In this document: one piece after another, positions 25,001-32,881 of the stretch
How the letters are laid out: each line of letters starts with the position of its first letter
Numbering within the stretch: the stretch's first letter is position 1
NCBI RefSeq assembly: GCF_000426185.1
Contig: NZ_KE384506.1
Span: 237,067-301,066 of the forward strand
Source: Cellulomonas sp. URHD0024
GTDB lineage: Bacteria; Actinomycetota; Actinomycetes; Actinomycetales; Cellulomonadaceae
Direction: 5' to 3'
Length of the DNA stretch: 64,000 nt
Position numbers and translations under genes: made by a program
Notes under the pieces: model-generated
The model's input: the letters and a program-made list of their open reading frames with translations, nothing else
What the model was told of the DNA's origin: nothing
Databases searched by the model: none

Positions 25001-26987
25001 TGCTCCTGTGTGGGAGGCGCCTGTTGCCGACGACGCACCGGTTGCCGACGAGGCCGCTCCGGCCTGGGAGCCGACGCCCGCGTGGTCCGCCCCGGCCGCC
25101 GAGGCCGAGGACGCCGTCTGGGCGCCGACGCTCGCCTGGCAGGCCACCGCCGAGCCCCGTACGGACGAGGTCGCCGCCGACGCGGCGCCGGCGCTCGAGG
25201 TCCGACCCACCGCGGCACCCTCCGACGCCCCGGCATGGGAGGCGCCCGTCGTCGACACCATGGCCTGGAACCTCGCCGTCGCCGAGTCGCCCGCCTGGGA
25301 GCCGATCGTCGCCATCGAGTCTGCCGCTGCGGGCGAGCCCGCAGCCGAGGTCCTGCCGGTCGCCGACGCTGCACCTGTCGCCGAGGCTGCACCCGTCGTC
25401 GAGGCGACGCCGGTGGCCGAGGTCGCGCCCGTCCAGACGTTCACCAGCTACAGCGGCTACGCCGGCTGGGCGGCGCCTGCTGCTGAGGCGCCCGCCGCGT
25501 ACGTGCCGTTCGAGCGCACGCTCGACGAGGCACGGGCCTGGCACACCGGTTCGATGCCCGTCGTGCCGCAGCCCGTCGCCGAGGTCGCCCCCGTTGCCGA
25601 GGCCGCGCCCGTCGCCGAGGTAGCCGCTGCCGAGGTCTCGCCGGTCGCCGAGGCTGAGCCCGACTTCCAGGCCGAGCCCGAGCCCGTCGCGGACTCCGCT
25701 TGGCCGGCTCCGGCCTGGGAAGCTCCCGTCTGGGAGGCGCCCGCGCCGGTCGCCGCCGTCGAGCCGGAGGCAGTGTTCGTCGAGTCCGAGCCGGTCGCCG
25801 CGCACGACGTCGCCGAGGTCGAGGAGCCCGTCTGGGCCCCGGTCCCGGCATTCGTCGAGGCGCCCGTCGCCGAGGCGACGCCGACCTGGGCCGCGCCCGA
25901 GCAGGACGCACCGACCTGGGCCGCGCCCGAGCAGGACGCACCGACCTGGGCCGCGCCGGAGCAGGTCGCACCGACCTGGGCCGCGCCGGAGCAGGTCGGA
26001 CCGACCTGGGCGACGTTCGAGGAGGCGCACCCGGAGGTCGAGTCGCCGACGCAGCTGTTCACGCCGATCGACGCCGAGGCGGCCGTGACGGTCGAGGAGC
26101 AGGTCTTCGAGCCGACGTCGTACGCGCCGACGTACGAGCAGCCTTACGCGCCCTCGTTCGACCAGCAGCCGGTGCCCGCGGCTGAGGCCGCCCCCGTCGC
26201 CGAGGCTCCGGCCTGGGCTCCCGAGGCGTTCGCCGCTGCGTCCGCCCCGGCTCCGCAGCCCGCGTTCGGCGAGCTGGTCCAGCCCGCGACCGACGACTCG
26301 AAGGGTCGCCGACGCTGGGGTCTGTTCGGCCGCAAGAAGGGCGAGCCGGCAGACGTGGCCCCGGCTGGTGCCCCGGCGCCGGTGTCCTACGAGGCTCCGG
26401 TGAGCCAGGCCGCCCCGGTCCGCACGTCCGCGTGGACGTCCGAGGCCCCGGCCGCCGCACCCGAGCCGCAGTCGTGGATGGCGTCGACCAACCAGTGGGC
26501 TGCGCCGGTGCAGACGGCTCGCCCGGAGGCAGCGCCGGCCCCGGCCGCTGCACCGGCTCCGTCCCCCGCCGCCGCGCACCCGGCCGCCGGTGCCTGGTCG
26601 CCGCCGGACTGGAACTCCCGTCCGAACCCCGCGCCGCACTCGACGGTCCCGCAGCCTGCGCTGCCGCCGTCGGTCGCCCCGCGGGTGGGCACGCTGGACG
26701 ACGAGGTGGCCGCGATGCTCGCGCTCCGCTCGGACATCCAGGAGCAGGCTCTCTCCGAGCTGTCCCAGCTGTCGGCCTACCGGCCGTCCGCGTCGGGTGG
26801 TTCGGCGGAGCGGCTGACCAAGCGTGTCGCCCAAGCTGTCCCGGCGTCGACGATCGCCGAGGACGAAGGGAAGCCCGTGCAGCGAGACGCGGACCAGCTC
26901 CGCTCCCGCCTGTCCAGCTTCCAGTCCGGGACCAACCGAGGCCGCCAGGCCACGGACGATCCCACCAGCCAGAACGGCGCGAGCTGA
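22017..26987 (+). CDS. Conservon sensor, CvnA-like histidine kinase homologue with a very long repeat-rich tail
   Basis: Product of 1656 residues. Order: membrane span 1 (8-30), extracellular nitrate/nitrite-sensor-like helical domain (about 35-300), membrane span 2 (about 303-325), HAMP, a helical segment (MFVNVARRDQVLLNRQL), and an HATPase domain (ELLENATIFSEP near 516, then DHGLGMS). No classic phospho-acceptor His box is seen, as in other CvnA proteins. From about residue 620 to the end the sequence is low-complexity (Pro, Ala, Glu, Val, Trp), far beyond the usual tail, with 11- and 10-residue tandem repeats and a basic RRRWGLFGRKKG patch. The ATG at 22017 has GGAAAGGA upstream. It heads a four-gene conservon that should relay signals to the GTPase at 27900. 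Confidence 0.92.
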   Translation: MLRRLGIRAKVMAVLAVPMLVIFGAGAFISFNAIEQLRYAQASAGVVDTIRAFAPVSAAMETERVLSLTGATKDQLDKARAATDAALTKARPVSEKLDFSRFPDSAIQQFQDLQLTNSTILPAARQLVDSNSQRAVIQRDYNDIIAGQTSLMESAANSLNNRDLASYVTAYREVAGTSDNLVSEMIDGIAVLASSAANPSMVRGYTNQAAATELARSRARNEVDGLGVENLVLPSKDPTSNFTRMRAILTAGDATQLTQVDPDVWSKEVQDQTTNLSGLNVLLLDHADEIAQRAVNDARSQTLVTLGLVGAALAVSLFFALTVSRAIVVPLRRLTVAAADVREQLPRLVEQVAVPGEGPEITLAPIPVNSNDEVGQLATAFNAVNQTTVQVAQEQAALRGSIAEMFVNVARRDQVLLNRQLSFIDSLERAEEDPSTLANLFRLDHLATRMRRNAESLLVLAGIDTGRRLRDSMPLSDVVRTASSEIEQYDRIELDLQVDPHMHGFNALGAAHLLAELLENATIFSEPETPVTVSTGVSGPYVIVRVLDHGLGMSEVELAAANTKISSTSASDSLGNQRLGLFVVGRIAQRLGADVKLAKAPHGTGTETIVRFPATLFVSTENAMYGSGAPAALAAPRVDPGLPEIEAPVVQEVDLSALTDGQTSLGLPKRRSRDDDATHDEGPIPVTELEPSHSLPSRSKKTFDEDNLVLPEAPDGNIAPEISAAALDSNWTPPTAAPAGGGLPSRSRASTPAWAKPEEPMETPSAAAPAPAARAGLFSGFRGRTPEQLAEAESAEGERSTSNVRAPWMSAGVHAAPVEPMVIPALAADDEDEAWDANDGDHREAASMEAAAEIVIAEHIVQGEDVAVFEPDPSWAPPSAQEAPDWEPTPAWDAPAAEAAEAPAWEAPAAWSAPVAEDVPAWAPPTADDAPVWEAPVAEVAPVWEAPVAEVAPVWEAPVAEVAPVWEAPVAEVAPVWEAPVAEVAPVWEAPVAEVAPVWEAPVADDAPVADEAAPAWEPTPAWSAPAAEAEDAVWAPTLAWQATAEPRTDEVAADAAPALEVRPTAAPSDAPAWEAPVVDTMAWNLAVAESPAWEPIVAIESAAAGEPAAEVLPVADAAPVAEAAPVVEATPVAEVAPVQTFTSYSGYAGWAAPAAEAPAAYVPFERTLDEARAWHTGSMPVVPQPVAEVAPVAEAAPVAEVAAAEVSPVAEAEPDFQAEPEPVADSAWPAPAWEAPVWEAPAPVAAVEPEAVFVESEPVAAHDVAEVEEPVWAPVPAFVEAPVAEATPTWAAPEQDAPTWAAPEQDAPTWAAPEQVAPTWAAPEQVGPTWATFEEAHPEVESPTQLFTPIDAEAAVTVEEQVFEPTSYAPTYEQPYAPSFDQQPVPAAEAAPVAEAPAWAPEAFAAASAPAPQPAFGELVQPATDDSKGRRRWGLFGRKKGEPADVAPAGAPAPVSYEAPVSQAAPVRTSAWTSEAPAAAPEPQSWMASTNQWAAPVQTARPEAAPAPAAAPAPSPAAAHPAAGAWSPPDWNSRPNPAPHSTVPQPALPPSVAPRVGTLDDEVAAMLALRSDIQEQALSELSQLSAYRPSASGGSAERLTKRVAQAVPASTIAEDEGKPVQRDADQLRSRLSSFQSGTNRGRQATDDPTSQNGAS
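24810..25040 (+). repeat. Seven tandem 33-bp coding repeats (VWEAPVAEVAP)
   Basis: Units begin at 24810, 24843, 24876, 24909, 24942, 24975 and 25008; the seventh ends in ADDAP. Copies are almost identical in DNA and use GTT, GCT and CCT codons, unlike the surrounding C/G-ending codons, which points to recent slippage or unequal-crossover expansion. Confidence 0.97.
25884..26003 (+). repeat. Four tandem 30-bp coding repeats (TWAAPEQDAP)
   Basis: Units at 25884, 25914, 25944 and 25974; the Asp becomes Val in units 3 and 4. A second Trp/Pro repeat family in the same tail, independent of the 33-bp one. Confidence 0.95.
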
Positions 26988-27072
26988 TGGCAGATCGAAA
27001 CCCCTCAACCGTCGTCCCAGCCCTGGTGACGTCTTACCCCGCAGTCATCGACTGCACCAGCAAGGAGGAAGT

Positions 27073-27522
27073 GTGACCGCGCTCAGCACCGAGGCAGCCA
27101 ACTTCGGCTGGCTCCTGGACAATTTCGTCCGGACCGTGCCCGGCACTCGCCACACACTCGTGGTGTCTGCGGACGGTCTCCTCATGGCGATGTCCGAGCA
27201 GCTCGACCGCACCAGCGGCGACCAGCTCGCGGCCATCGTCTCCGGGATGTCAAGCCTGACCCGTGGCGCAGCGCGCCAGCTTCGTGCGGGGGAGGTGCGT
27301 CAGGCGATCATCGAGATGGACAACTTGTTCCTCTTCCTCATGAGCGTCTCCAACGGCTCCGTCCTCGCCGTGGTCGCCGAGTCGTCCTGCGACGTGGGAC
27401 TCATCGGTTACGAGATGGCGATGCTCGTCTCCCGGACCGAGGCAACGCTCACCCCGCAGCTCATCTCCGAGATGCGCGGCCAGCTCCCCGTCGATGGCGC
27501 CACGCGCGCTCCCGTGGCCTGA
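27073..27522 (+). CDS. Roadblock/LC7 domain protein, CvnB-like
   Basis: Product of 149 residues with the roadblock/LC7 (MglB-like) fold: NFGWLLDNFVRTVPGTRHTLVVSADGLLMAMS, later AAIVSGMSSLTRGAARQL and VLAVVAESSCDVGLIGYEMA. In conservons CvnB binds the GTPase CvnD as activating partner or scaffold, together with CvnA and CvnC at the membrane. The GTG at 27073 is preceded by a strong AAGGAGG. It lies 85 bp after cvnA and 19 bp before the DUF742 gene, in the standard order. Upstream in-frame codons belong to read-through of the cvnA 3' region in another frame and are not used. Confidence 0.95.
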   Translation: MTALSTEAANFGWLLDNFVRTVPGTRHTLVVSADGLLMAMSEQLDRTSGDQLAAIVSGMSSLTRGAARQLRAGEVRQAIIEMDNLFLFLMSVSNGSVLAVVAESSCDVGLIGYEMAMLVSRTEATLTPQLISEMRGQLPVDGATRAPVA

Positions 27523-27541
27523 GCCGACGGATCCCACGACG

Positions 27542-27919
27542 ATGAGTGAGCACATCGAGTACGAGGCCAGAACGGTCCGGCCGTACGCCGTGACCGGTGG
27601 TCGCGTGCGCTCGTCGCGCTCCGACCTGCCTCTCGAGGCACTGGTCGAGGCCATGCCTGGCGCGGTCGTCAGCCAGGGTCTGCCGCCCGAGAAGCGGGCG
27701 ATCCTGCAGCACGCAGCGTCGAACTACATCTCGGTCGCCGAGCTGTCAGCCTTGCTCCATCTGCCGTTGGGCGTGATCCGGATCCTCGTGTCCGACCTCG
27801 TCGAGCAGCATTTCGTGCGTGTGCACACCTCTCAGCCGGTCGAGGTCAACACCGGTGAGTCCCCTGCCTTGTCCCTCAGCGTGCTGGAGAGTGTTCTCAA
27901 TGGCATTTCCGCCCTCTGA
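27542..27919 (+). CDS. DUF742 protein, CvnC-like
   Basis: Product of 125 residues. The DUF742 winged-helix-like core is clear: VRPYAVTGGRVRSS, LPLEALVEAMP, EKRAILQHAASNYISVAELSALLHLPLGVIRILVSDLVEQHFVRVH. CvnC proteins are constant conservon members thought to help assemble the CvnA-D complex; despite the helix-turn-helix look, DNA binding has not been established for the family. The ATG at 27542 follows the cvnB stop by 19 nt. The 3' end overlaps the GTPase gene by 20 nt, implying coupled translation. Confidence 0.93.
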   Translation: MSEHIEYEARTVRPYAVTGGRVRSSRSDLPLEALVEAMPGAVVSQGLPPEKRAILQHAASNYISVAELSALLHLPLGVIRILVSDLVEQHFVRVHTSQPVEVNTGESPALSLSVLESVLNGISAL

Positions 27920-28511
27920 CGCCGCTGTGGCCGCTCCGGCGGGCACGGCAGGAAGCGTCGCACCCACAGTCGTCAAGATCGTCGTCGCCGGCGGTTTCGC
28001 CGTCGGCAAGACGACGTTCATCGGTTCCATCTCGGACATCGAGCCCCTCAACACCGAGGCCGCGATGACCGAGCACTCGGTCGGCGTCGACGACGCCGGC
28101 GGTGTGTCGGACCGCAAGACCACCACGACGGTGGCGATGGACTTCGGTCGCATCGCCCTGCCGGGCTCGCTCTGGCTCTACCTGTTCGGCACCCCCGGCC
28201 AGGACCGGTTCCTGTTCATGTGGGACGACCTGGTCCGCGGTGCCATCGGCGCCGTCGTCCTCGTCGACACCGACCGGCTCGACCAGTGCTTCCCGGCCGT
28301 CGACTACTTCGAGAGCCGCGGCATCCCGTTCGTCGTCGGCGTGAACTGCTTCGACGGCGTCGCCAAGCACCAGCTCGACGACGTTCGTGACGCGCTCGCG
28401 ATCCCGGCGCACGTGCCCGTGCTCTACACGGACGCTCGTTCGCGCGCGGCCACCAAGCAGGCTCTGATCTCCCTGGTGCAGCTCGCGATGGAGCGTCTGC
28501 GCAGCCGCTGA
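27900..28511 (+). CDS. Small GTPase, CvnD-like
   Basis: Product of 203 residues. Walker A GGFAVGKTT (Lys37), switch region with RKTTTTVAMDFGRI, G3-like LFGTPGQDRFLFMWDDL (the DxxG Asp replaced by TPGQ, as in MglA-like small GTPases), and a base-recognition region FVVGVNCFDG where NKxD is NCFD. It acts as the nucleotide-dependent output of the conservon, analogous to a membrane-associated G protein. ATG at 27900 lies inside the previous gene. A hairpin 20 bp after its stop probably ends the operon. Confidence 0.95.
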   Translation: MAFPPSDAAVAAPAGTAGSVAPTVVKIVVAGGFAVGKTTFIGSISDIEPLNTEAAMTEHSVGVDDAGGVSDRKTTTTVAMDFGRIALPGSLWLYLFGTPGQDRFLFMWDDLVRGAIGAVVLVDTDRLDQCFPAVDYFESRGIPFVVGVNCFDGVAKHQLDDVRDALAIPAHVPVLYTDARSRAATKQALISLVQLAMERLRSR

Positions 28512-28530
28512 ACCCCCTGAGGTTCGATCA

Positions 28531-28570
28531 CGACCTCGGCCGACCTCTCCTGCGGGGTCGGCCGTCGTCG
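28531..28570 (+). terminator. Hairpin after the conservon
   Basis: Arms 28537-28545 and 28556-28564 (9 bp perfect, loop of 10), extended by 4 bp beyond a small internal mismatch. No T run follows, as is common in high-GC actinobacteria. Confidence 0.6.
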
Positions 28571-28604
28571 TGCCCGGGTGTCCGCGCTGCACGTAGGGAA
28601 TCAT

Positions 28605-29243
28605 GTGACGATGCCTCCCGACCCCGTCGTCCCACCGCGCTCCGGTGGCGACGACGAGGCCGCCCGGTTGCCGCAGCAACGCGCGTCGGCGGAGGACTCG
28701 GACCCTGCGCCCGGCGCCGACGGGGCGTCCGAGCCGGTCCTCGGTGACCCGCGGCCAGCACCCGACGACGCACCTGCGCTTGCCGCCCTCGGCGGCCTCG
28801 GACCTGCGCCCTCGCTGGGCCCCGGTCCGCGGGTGTACGCGGACGGGTCGGCGCTCGCGCAGTACGTCGTCGGGTCGTCGAGCCACGACGAGTGGGCGGA
28901 GTGGGCGAAGGACCACGAGGACGAGCTGGTCACCACGCCTCTGGGCCTCACGGAGCTGCGCAGGTTGGCCTTGCCGGCCGGCGTGGAGGCGCGGGGAGTC
29001 GCGCGGGACGTCGAGGCGCGCGTCACCGTGGTCCGCTTCTCCGACCAGTCGCTACGGGCCGCGACCAAGGTCTCCGGGGTCCTCGCGCCGTTCACCGCGT
29101 TGCACATCGGCGCGGTCTTGGCGCACCCGGAGGTCGTCGCAGTGGCCACCTACGAGACGCAGCTGGCCAGGGTCGCCGCTCTGCACGGCCTCCTCGTCGT
29201 CTCCCCGGGCATGGCGCCGTTCTGGTGGGAGTCGGCGGACTGA
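28605..29243 (+). CDS. PIN-domain-like protein with altered active site
   Basis: Product of 212 residues. After a disordered Pro/Ala-rich stretch (1-75) comes a VapC-like PIN fold: RVYADGSALAQYV (Asp80), TPLGLTELRRLA (Glu117), FTALHIGAVL and VVAVATYETQLARVAALHGLLVVSPG. In active VapC toxins the third and fourth acidic positions are Asp; here they are Thr164 and Glu184, so nuclease activity is doubtful or altered. No antitoxin gene lies next to it, so it is not an ordinary toxin-antitoxin pair. Start is uncertain: GTG at 28605 (TAGGGA 5 nt upstream) or ATG at 28611; a GTG at 28578 would extend upstream of that box. Confidence 0.7.
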   Translation: MTMPPDPVVPPRSGGDDEAARLPQQRASAEDSDPAPGADGASEPVLGDPRPAPDDAPALAALGGLGPAPSLGPGPRVYADGSALAQYVVGSSSHDEWAEWAKDHEDELVTTPLGLTELRRLALPAGVEARGVARDVEARVTVVRFSDQSLRAATKVSGVLAPFTALHIGAVLAHPEVVAVATYETQLARVAALHGLLVVSPGMAPFWWESAD

Positions 29244-29277
29244 GGTGGAATGCTTCCCCGAGGTGCGGGTTCGCACC

Positions 29278-29283
29278 TAGGTT
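29278..29283 (+). promoter_or_regulatory. -10 element TAGGTT, leaderless start
   Basis: TAGGTT, 6 nt, then GTG at 29290. Confidence 0.55.
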
Positions 29284-29289
29284 GCCTGT

Positions 29290-30774
29290 GTGAGCGCCAT
29301 CCAGGAACCGCAGCCCGTCGACGCCGGTGCCGTTCGCCCGGCCGCTCCGTTACAAGCGACGAGGCGCCGGGCTGCCGACCACGTCGAGCACCTCACGCGA
29401 GAAGAGCGCAGGGCCCGCGGTGCCGCTGCCCGGGTGCTCACTCCCCGCTCCGCGCTGGCTCTCGCCGGCGGCGGCGACAAGCGGCCCGACCCGATCGACC
29501 TGCTCATGGGTCAGGGAAGGGTCCGTGTCCCGGAGCTGGTCCCGCTGCGTTACGGGCGGATGGCGCTCTCGGCGTTCGCGTTCTACCGCGGTGCTGCCCT
29601 GATCATGGCCTCCGACCTGGCGTCGACGCCGAACAGCGGGCTCGAGGTGCAGCTGTGCGGCGACGCGCACATGTCGAACTTCGGCCTGTACGGCACCCCC
29701 GAGCGCCGGCTGCTGTTCGACCTGAACGACTTCGACGAGACGCTCCCCGGCCCGTTCGAGTGGGACGTCAAACGGCTCGTCGCCTCCATCGAGATCGCCG
29801 CTCGGGGCAACGGGGTCGCGCGAAAGGACCGTCGCCAGATCGTCGTCGGCGCAGCCCGCGCGTACCGCGAGGCCATGCGTGACTTCGCGACGAAGACCGA
29901 GCTCGACGTCTGGTACGCCCGGGTCGACGTCGACACGTTCATGGGTGAATACGCCTCGCAGTTCACCAAGACGCAGGCCAAGCGCACGCAGTCGATGATC
30001 GCCAAGGCGCGCAGTCGCGACCACCTGCAGTCGGTCGGCAAGCTCACTACCGTCGTCGGCGGGCGTCGACGCCTGATCTCGGACCCGCCGTTGGTGACCA
30101 CCCTCGACGAGCTCCTCGGTCCGCTCGGTGCCAGGGACTTCGCGGAGCGGCTGGCCGAGCTCGTCCGCTCCTACCGCTCGACCCTGCAGCCCGACCGCCG
30201 GCACCTGCTCGAGCAGTACCACGTGGTCGACATGGCCCGGAAGGTGGTGGGCGTCGGCAGCGTCGGCACCCGGGCGTGGATCCTGCTGCTGCAGGGGATC
30301 GACGAGGACGACCTGCTGATCCTGCAGGCGAAGGAGGCGCAGGCGTCGGTCCTCGAGCAGTTCCTCGGTGCCAGCGAGTACACCCAGGCGGGCCAGCGGG
30401 TGGTCGAGGGGCAGCGACTCATGCAGGCGGCGAGCGACGCGATGCTCGGCTGGCAGCGGACGCACGGCATCGACGGCGTGGAACGGGACTTCTACCTGCG
30501 GCAGCTGCGTGACTGGAAGGGCTCGGCAGACATCGAGTCGATGCAGCCCCAGGGGATGGCCCGCTACTCCGAGCTCTGTGCCTGGACCCTCGCTCGCGCG
30601 CACGCCCGGTCAGGGGACCGCGTCGCGATCGCGGCCTACCTGGGCACCTCGAAGACCGCGGACGAGGCCTTCGCGACCTTCGCCGCCGAGTACGCCGACC
30701 GCACCGAGGGCGATCATGCGCTCCTGCTCGATGCCATCGCGAGCGGGCGGGTGCAGGCCACCACCGGAGTCTGA
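29290..30774 (+). CDS. DUF2252 family protein
   Basis: Product of 494 residues. DUF2252 signature segments are clear: VPLRYGRMALSAFAFYRGAA, CGDAHMSNFGLY, FDLNDFDET, WDVKRLVASIEIA and the late RQLRDWKGS. The fold is protein-kinase/aminoglycoside phosphotransferase-like, with GDxHxxN and DxxD-type motifs matching catalytic and metal loops, but substrates are unknown. It is widespread in actinobacteria as a single gene. Start GTG at 29290 from the leaderless -10 box. The next feature is tRNA-Ser, 59 bp downstream. Confidence 0.92.
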   Translation: MSAIQEPQPVDAGAVRPAAPLQATRRRAADHVEHLTREERRARGAAARVLTPRSALALAGGGDKRPDPIDLLMGQGRVRVPELVPLRYGRMALSAFAFYRGAALIMASDLASTPNSGLEVQLCGDAHMSNFGLYGTPERRLLFDLNDFDETLPGPFEWDVKRLVASIEIAARGNGVARKDRRQIVVGAARAYREAMRDFATKTELDVWYARVDVDTFMGEYASQFTKTQAKRTQSMIAKARSRDHLQSVGKLTTVVGGRRRLISDPPLVTTLDELLGPLGARDFAERLAELVRSYRSTLQPDRRHLLEQYHVVDMARKVVGVGSVGTRAWILLLQGIDEDDLLILQAKEAQASVLEQFLGASEYTQAGQRVVEGQRLMQAASDAMLGWQRTHGIDGVERDFYLRQLRDWKGSADIESMQPQGMARYSELCAWTLARAHARSGDRVAIAAYLGTSKTADEAFATFAAEYADRTEGDHALLLDAIASGRVQATTGV

Positions 30775-30833
30775 CGCTCTCGTGTGGGAGACTCGTGCGC
30801 GCTGCGGACGGACCCATTCGGCCCGCTCGCGCT

Positions 30834-30925
30834 GGAGGGCTGTCTGAGCGGCCGAAAGAGACGGTCTTGAAAACCGTTGGAGCGGGACAACCCCGTTCTC
30901 GTGGGTTCGAATCCCACGCCCTCCG
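30834..30925 (+). tRNA. tRNA-Ser(UGA)
   Basis: Acceptor arms GGAGGGC (30834-30840) and GCCCTCC (30918-30924) pair fully, discriminator G. The anticodon loop CTTGAAA gives UGA. A long variable arm follows, and the T arm GTGGGTTCGAATCCCAC is intact. CCA is not encoded. Confidence 0.96.
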
Positions 30926-31028
30926 CTCCCGAACTCTGGCACACGCACCAGAATCCACTCAACTCGCTAGCTTCAGGCGCCGATGCACCCCTAGATCGCC
31001 GACCACGGCGGTAGCGGGGGAGACAGAC

Positions 31029-31850
31029 GTGGTGCAGAGCGGGAGACGAGAGCTCGTCGTCAGGCGACGCGAGCTGGCCGTCCTCGGGGGAGGCGCACGC
31101 ACGACTGCCACGGTCGGGTTCGGAGCACCGGTCCTGACCTGGGCAGATGTCCCCGCAGCGTCGCGACGGGCAGCCCAGCACCGCGCCCAGGTCATTGCCG
31201 AGCAGGTCGGCACGGACGCGGGCTTCGAGCAGTCGGCGCACGAGGTCACGCAGGTGCTGCGTGCCTGGCGAGCGCACAAGGACCGGATCTACGTCGTCGT
31301 CGCGGACCGGCCGATGATCGTCGGACCCGACGGTCCGCTCCCCAGCGGGCCGTGGCGTCCCGGACCCGTCCAGCGGTACGACGTCGTCGGCGAACCCAGG
31401 CGTCGCGTCGGCTGGGTGCCGCCGGGGCTCGCCGACGTGCGCCGCCCGGCAGCGCAGGCGGCGCCAGTCGGCCGGGAGGCGGTCACCCCGTCGCACCGGC
31501 CCGAGCACGCCGGGGCGGCGAACGCTTGGACGCACCTGCCCGCCTCGGTCCGTGAGGGTGCTGAGCGTGCGGTCCCGGTGCCCAAGGACTGGCTCGGACA
31601 CCTGACGCAGATCACCGGCCCCGACGGCGTCGGGAGGGAGCAGAGCATCGTCGTCCTGCTGCGCGACGAACGATGTGCCGTGGTGGTCAAGGCGACGCGG
31701 GAGCGCACGCCCGTCCCAGGTTTCCGGGTGGCCGACCAGAACGACGCGCTCGCGCGCGCCGACTGGCTCGTCGAGCAGGTGACGTTCGACGTTCGGGCAC
31801 CCAACCTCTTGCCAGCCGCGGGCCCCCGCGTTCGCCTGCCGTGGCAGTGA
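31029..31850 (+). CDS. Protein of unknown function
   Basis: Product of 273 residues, unrecognised. It is soluble, without signal peptide or membrane segment. The N-terminal half is basic (SGRRELVVRRREL), the middle is Pro/Arg-rich (GPWRPGPVQRYDVVGEPRRRVGWVPPG), and the C-terminal third (ERAVPVPKDWLGHLTQITGPDGVGREQSIVVLLRDERCAVVVKATRERTPVPG, with Trp-rich ending RADWLVEQVTFDVRAPNLL) looks like a small folded domain. The GTG at 31029 has GGGGGAG 5-6 nt upstream; a frame extending to 30795 is ruled out because it would run through the tRNA gene. The stop overlaps the J-domain gene start (GTGA). Confidence 0.7.
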   Translation: MVQSGRRELVVRRRELAVLGGGARTTATVGFGAPVLTWADVPAASRRAAQHRAQVIAEQVGTDAGFEQSAHEVTQVLRAWRAHKDRIYVVVADRPMIVGPDGPLPSGPWRPGPVQRYDVVGEPRRRVGWVPPGLADVRRPAAQAAPVGREAVTPSHRPEHAGAANAWTHLPASVREGAERAVPVPKDWLGHLTQITGPDGVGREQSIVVLLRDERCAVVVKATRERTPVPGFRVADQNDALARADWLVEQVTFDVRAPNLLPAAGPRVRLPWQ

Positions 31851-32881
31851 CCCACTACGACGTGCTCGGCGTCGCGTCGGACGCGGACGTCACGACGATC
31901 CGCCAGGCCTATCGTCGTCGCGCCCGGAAGTCGCACCCCGATCTCGGAGGCAGCAACGCGGAGTTCGCGGCGATCGCCACCGCGTGGTCCGTCCTCTCGG
32001 ACGCCCGGGCGCGCACGGTGTATGACGACGAGCTGCAACGGGGTCCTGGCGCCGACGCCTGGGGCGAGGACGTCGGGTTCGGCTTCACCGCGCCTGCCCG
32101 TCCCAGCCCGAAGCCGAACGCTGCCCCGCCGGCTGGCGCGACCGGGGAGCATGTCCTCGACCCGTTCCTGTCCGCGCCCCGCACCCTGCCGTCGCTCGAC
32201 GACGAGCTCGCACCACTGCCGCGACCCAACCGGCCGCCGTCCCGCGCGAAGGACCTCCTCTTCCTCGTGCTCTCGGTGGTCGCAGTCTTCGTCGCGTTCG
32301 CGCCACTGGCGATGTCGCCCGACGCCGAGTCATCGGGCGACACGGGGCGCGGGATCATCGTGTACGCGGTGCTGCTCTATCTGTCATCCGCCCGCCGGAA
32401 GAACCTGGCGCTCGACCTGGCGGCGCGCCGCCAGGTGGCGGTTGCCTTCTTCTGGGGCACGGTCGGCGCGTTCTCGCTGCTGGCGCTGACGACCGCGGCC
32501 GCGACCCCGACCGGACCGGCTCGACGCGCCGCCATGCTGTCTGCGCTCGTGCAGGTCGGTGGAGGCGTCCTCGTCCTTGCGCTCACCGAGCGGCACGTGT
32601 ATCGCGCTCGACGCTGGAGCGGAGCGTTGGCCGAGATCCGCGCGCGGCGCGAGCTCGCAGACGCGTGGAACGAGTTTCTCAGCGCTCGCGACCTGTTCGG
32701 CGGCGCCGCCCGGATGGAGCGGGGAACGGCTGTGTACGACGGCCCCCCGCGTCCGGTCTGGGCGCTCGTCGACCGGGCGACCGGGACCCTCTGGATGAGT
32801 GCGCCCGAAGGGGCGCCTGAGGCATGGTCAGAGACTCTCCGCCGGGGCAGTGCCGACACGTCCGCCCGGTCGACCGGCTGA
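31847..32881 (+). CDS. J-domain membrane protein
   Basis: Product of 344 residues. The N-terminal 65 residues are a DnaJ domain (HYDVLGVASDADVTTIRQAYRRRA, the HPD triad in KSHPDLGG, then WSVLSDARARTVYDDEL), which stimulates Hsp70 ATPase. A Pro-rich linker follows, then about four membrane helices (AKDLLFLVLSVVAVFVAFAPLA, IIVYAVLLYLSS, FFWGTVGAFSLLALTTAA, MLSALVQVGGGVLVLAL) and a cytoplasmic tail. It lacks the Gly/Phe and zinc-finger regions of DnaJ, so it likely recruits DnaK to a membrane site. The GTG at 31847 overlaps the previous stop by 4 nt; an alternative GTG is at 31841. Confidence 0.85.
   Translation: MTHYDVLGVASDADVTTIRQAYRRRARKSHPDLGGSNAEFAAIATAWSVLSDARARTVYDDELQRGPGADAWGEDVGFGFTAPARPSPKPNAAPPAGATGEHVLDPFLSAPRTLPSLDDELAPLPRPNRPPSRAKDLLFLVLSVVAVFVAFAPLAMSPDAESSGDTGRGIIVYAVLLYLSSARRKNLALDLAARRQVAVAFFWGTVGAFSLLALTTAAATPTGPARRAAMLSALVQVGGGVLVLALTERHVYRARRWSGALAEIRARRELADAWNEFLSARDLFGGAARMERGTAVYDGPPRPVWALVDRATGTLWMSAPEGAPEAWSETLRRGSADTSARSTG

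Noticed and set aside
24810..25040. 33-bp repeats as CRISPR
   Set aside because: They are in frame, spacer-free and translate to VWEAPVAEVAP inside a long gene.
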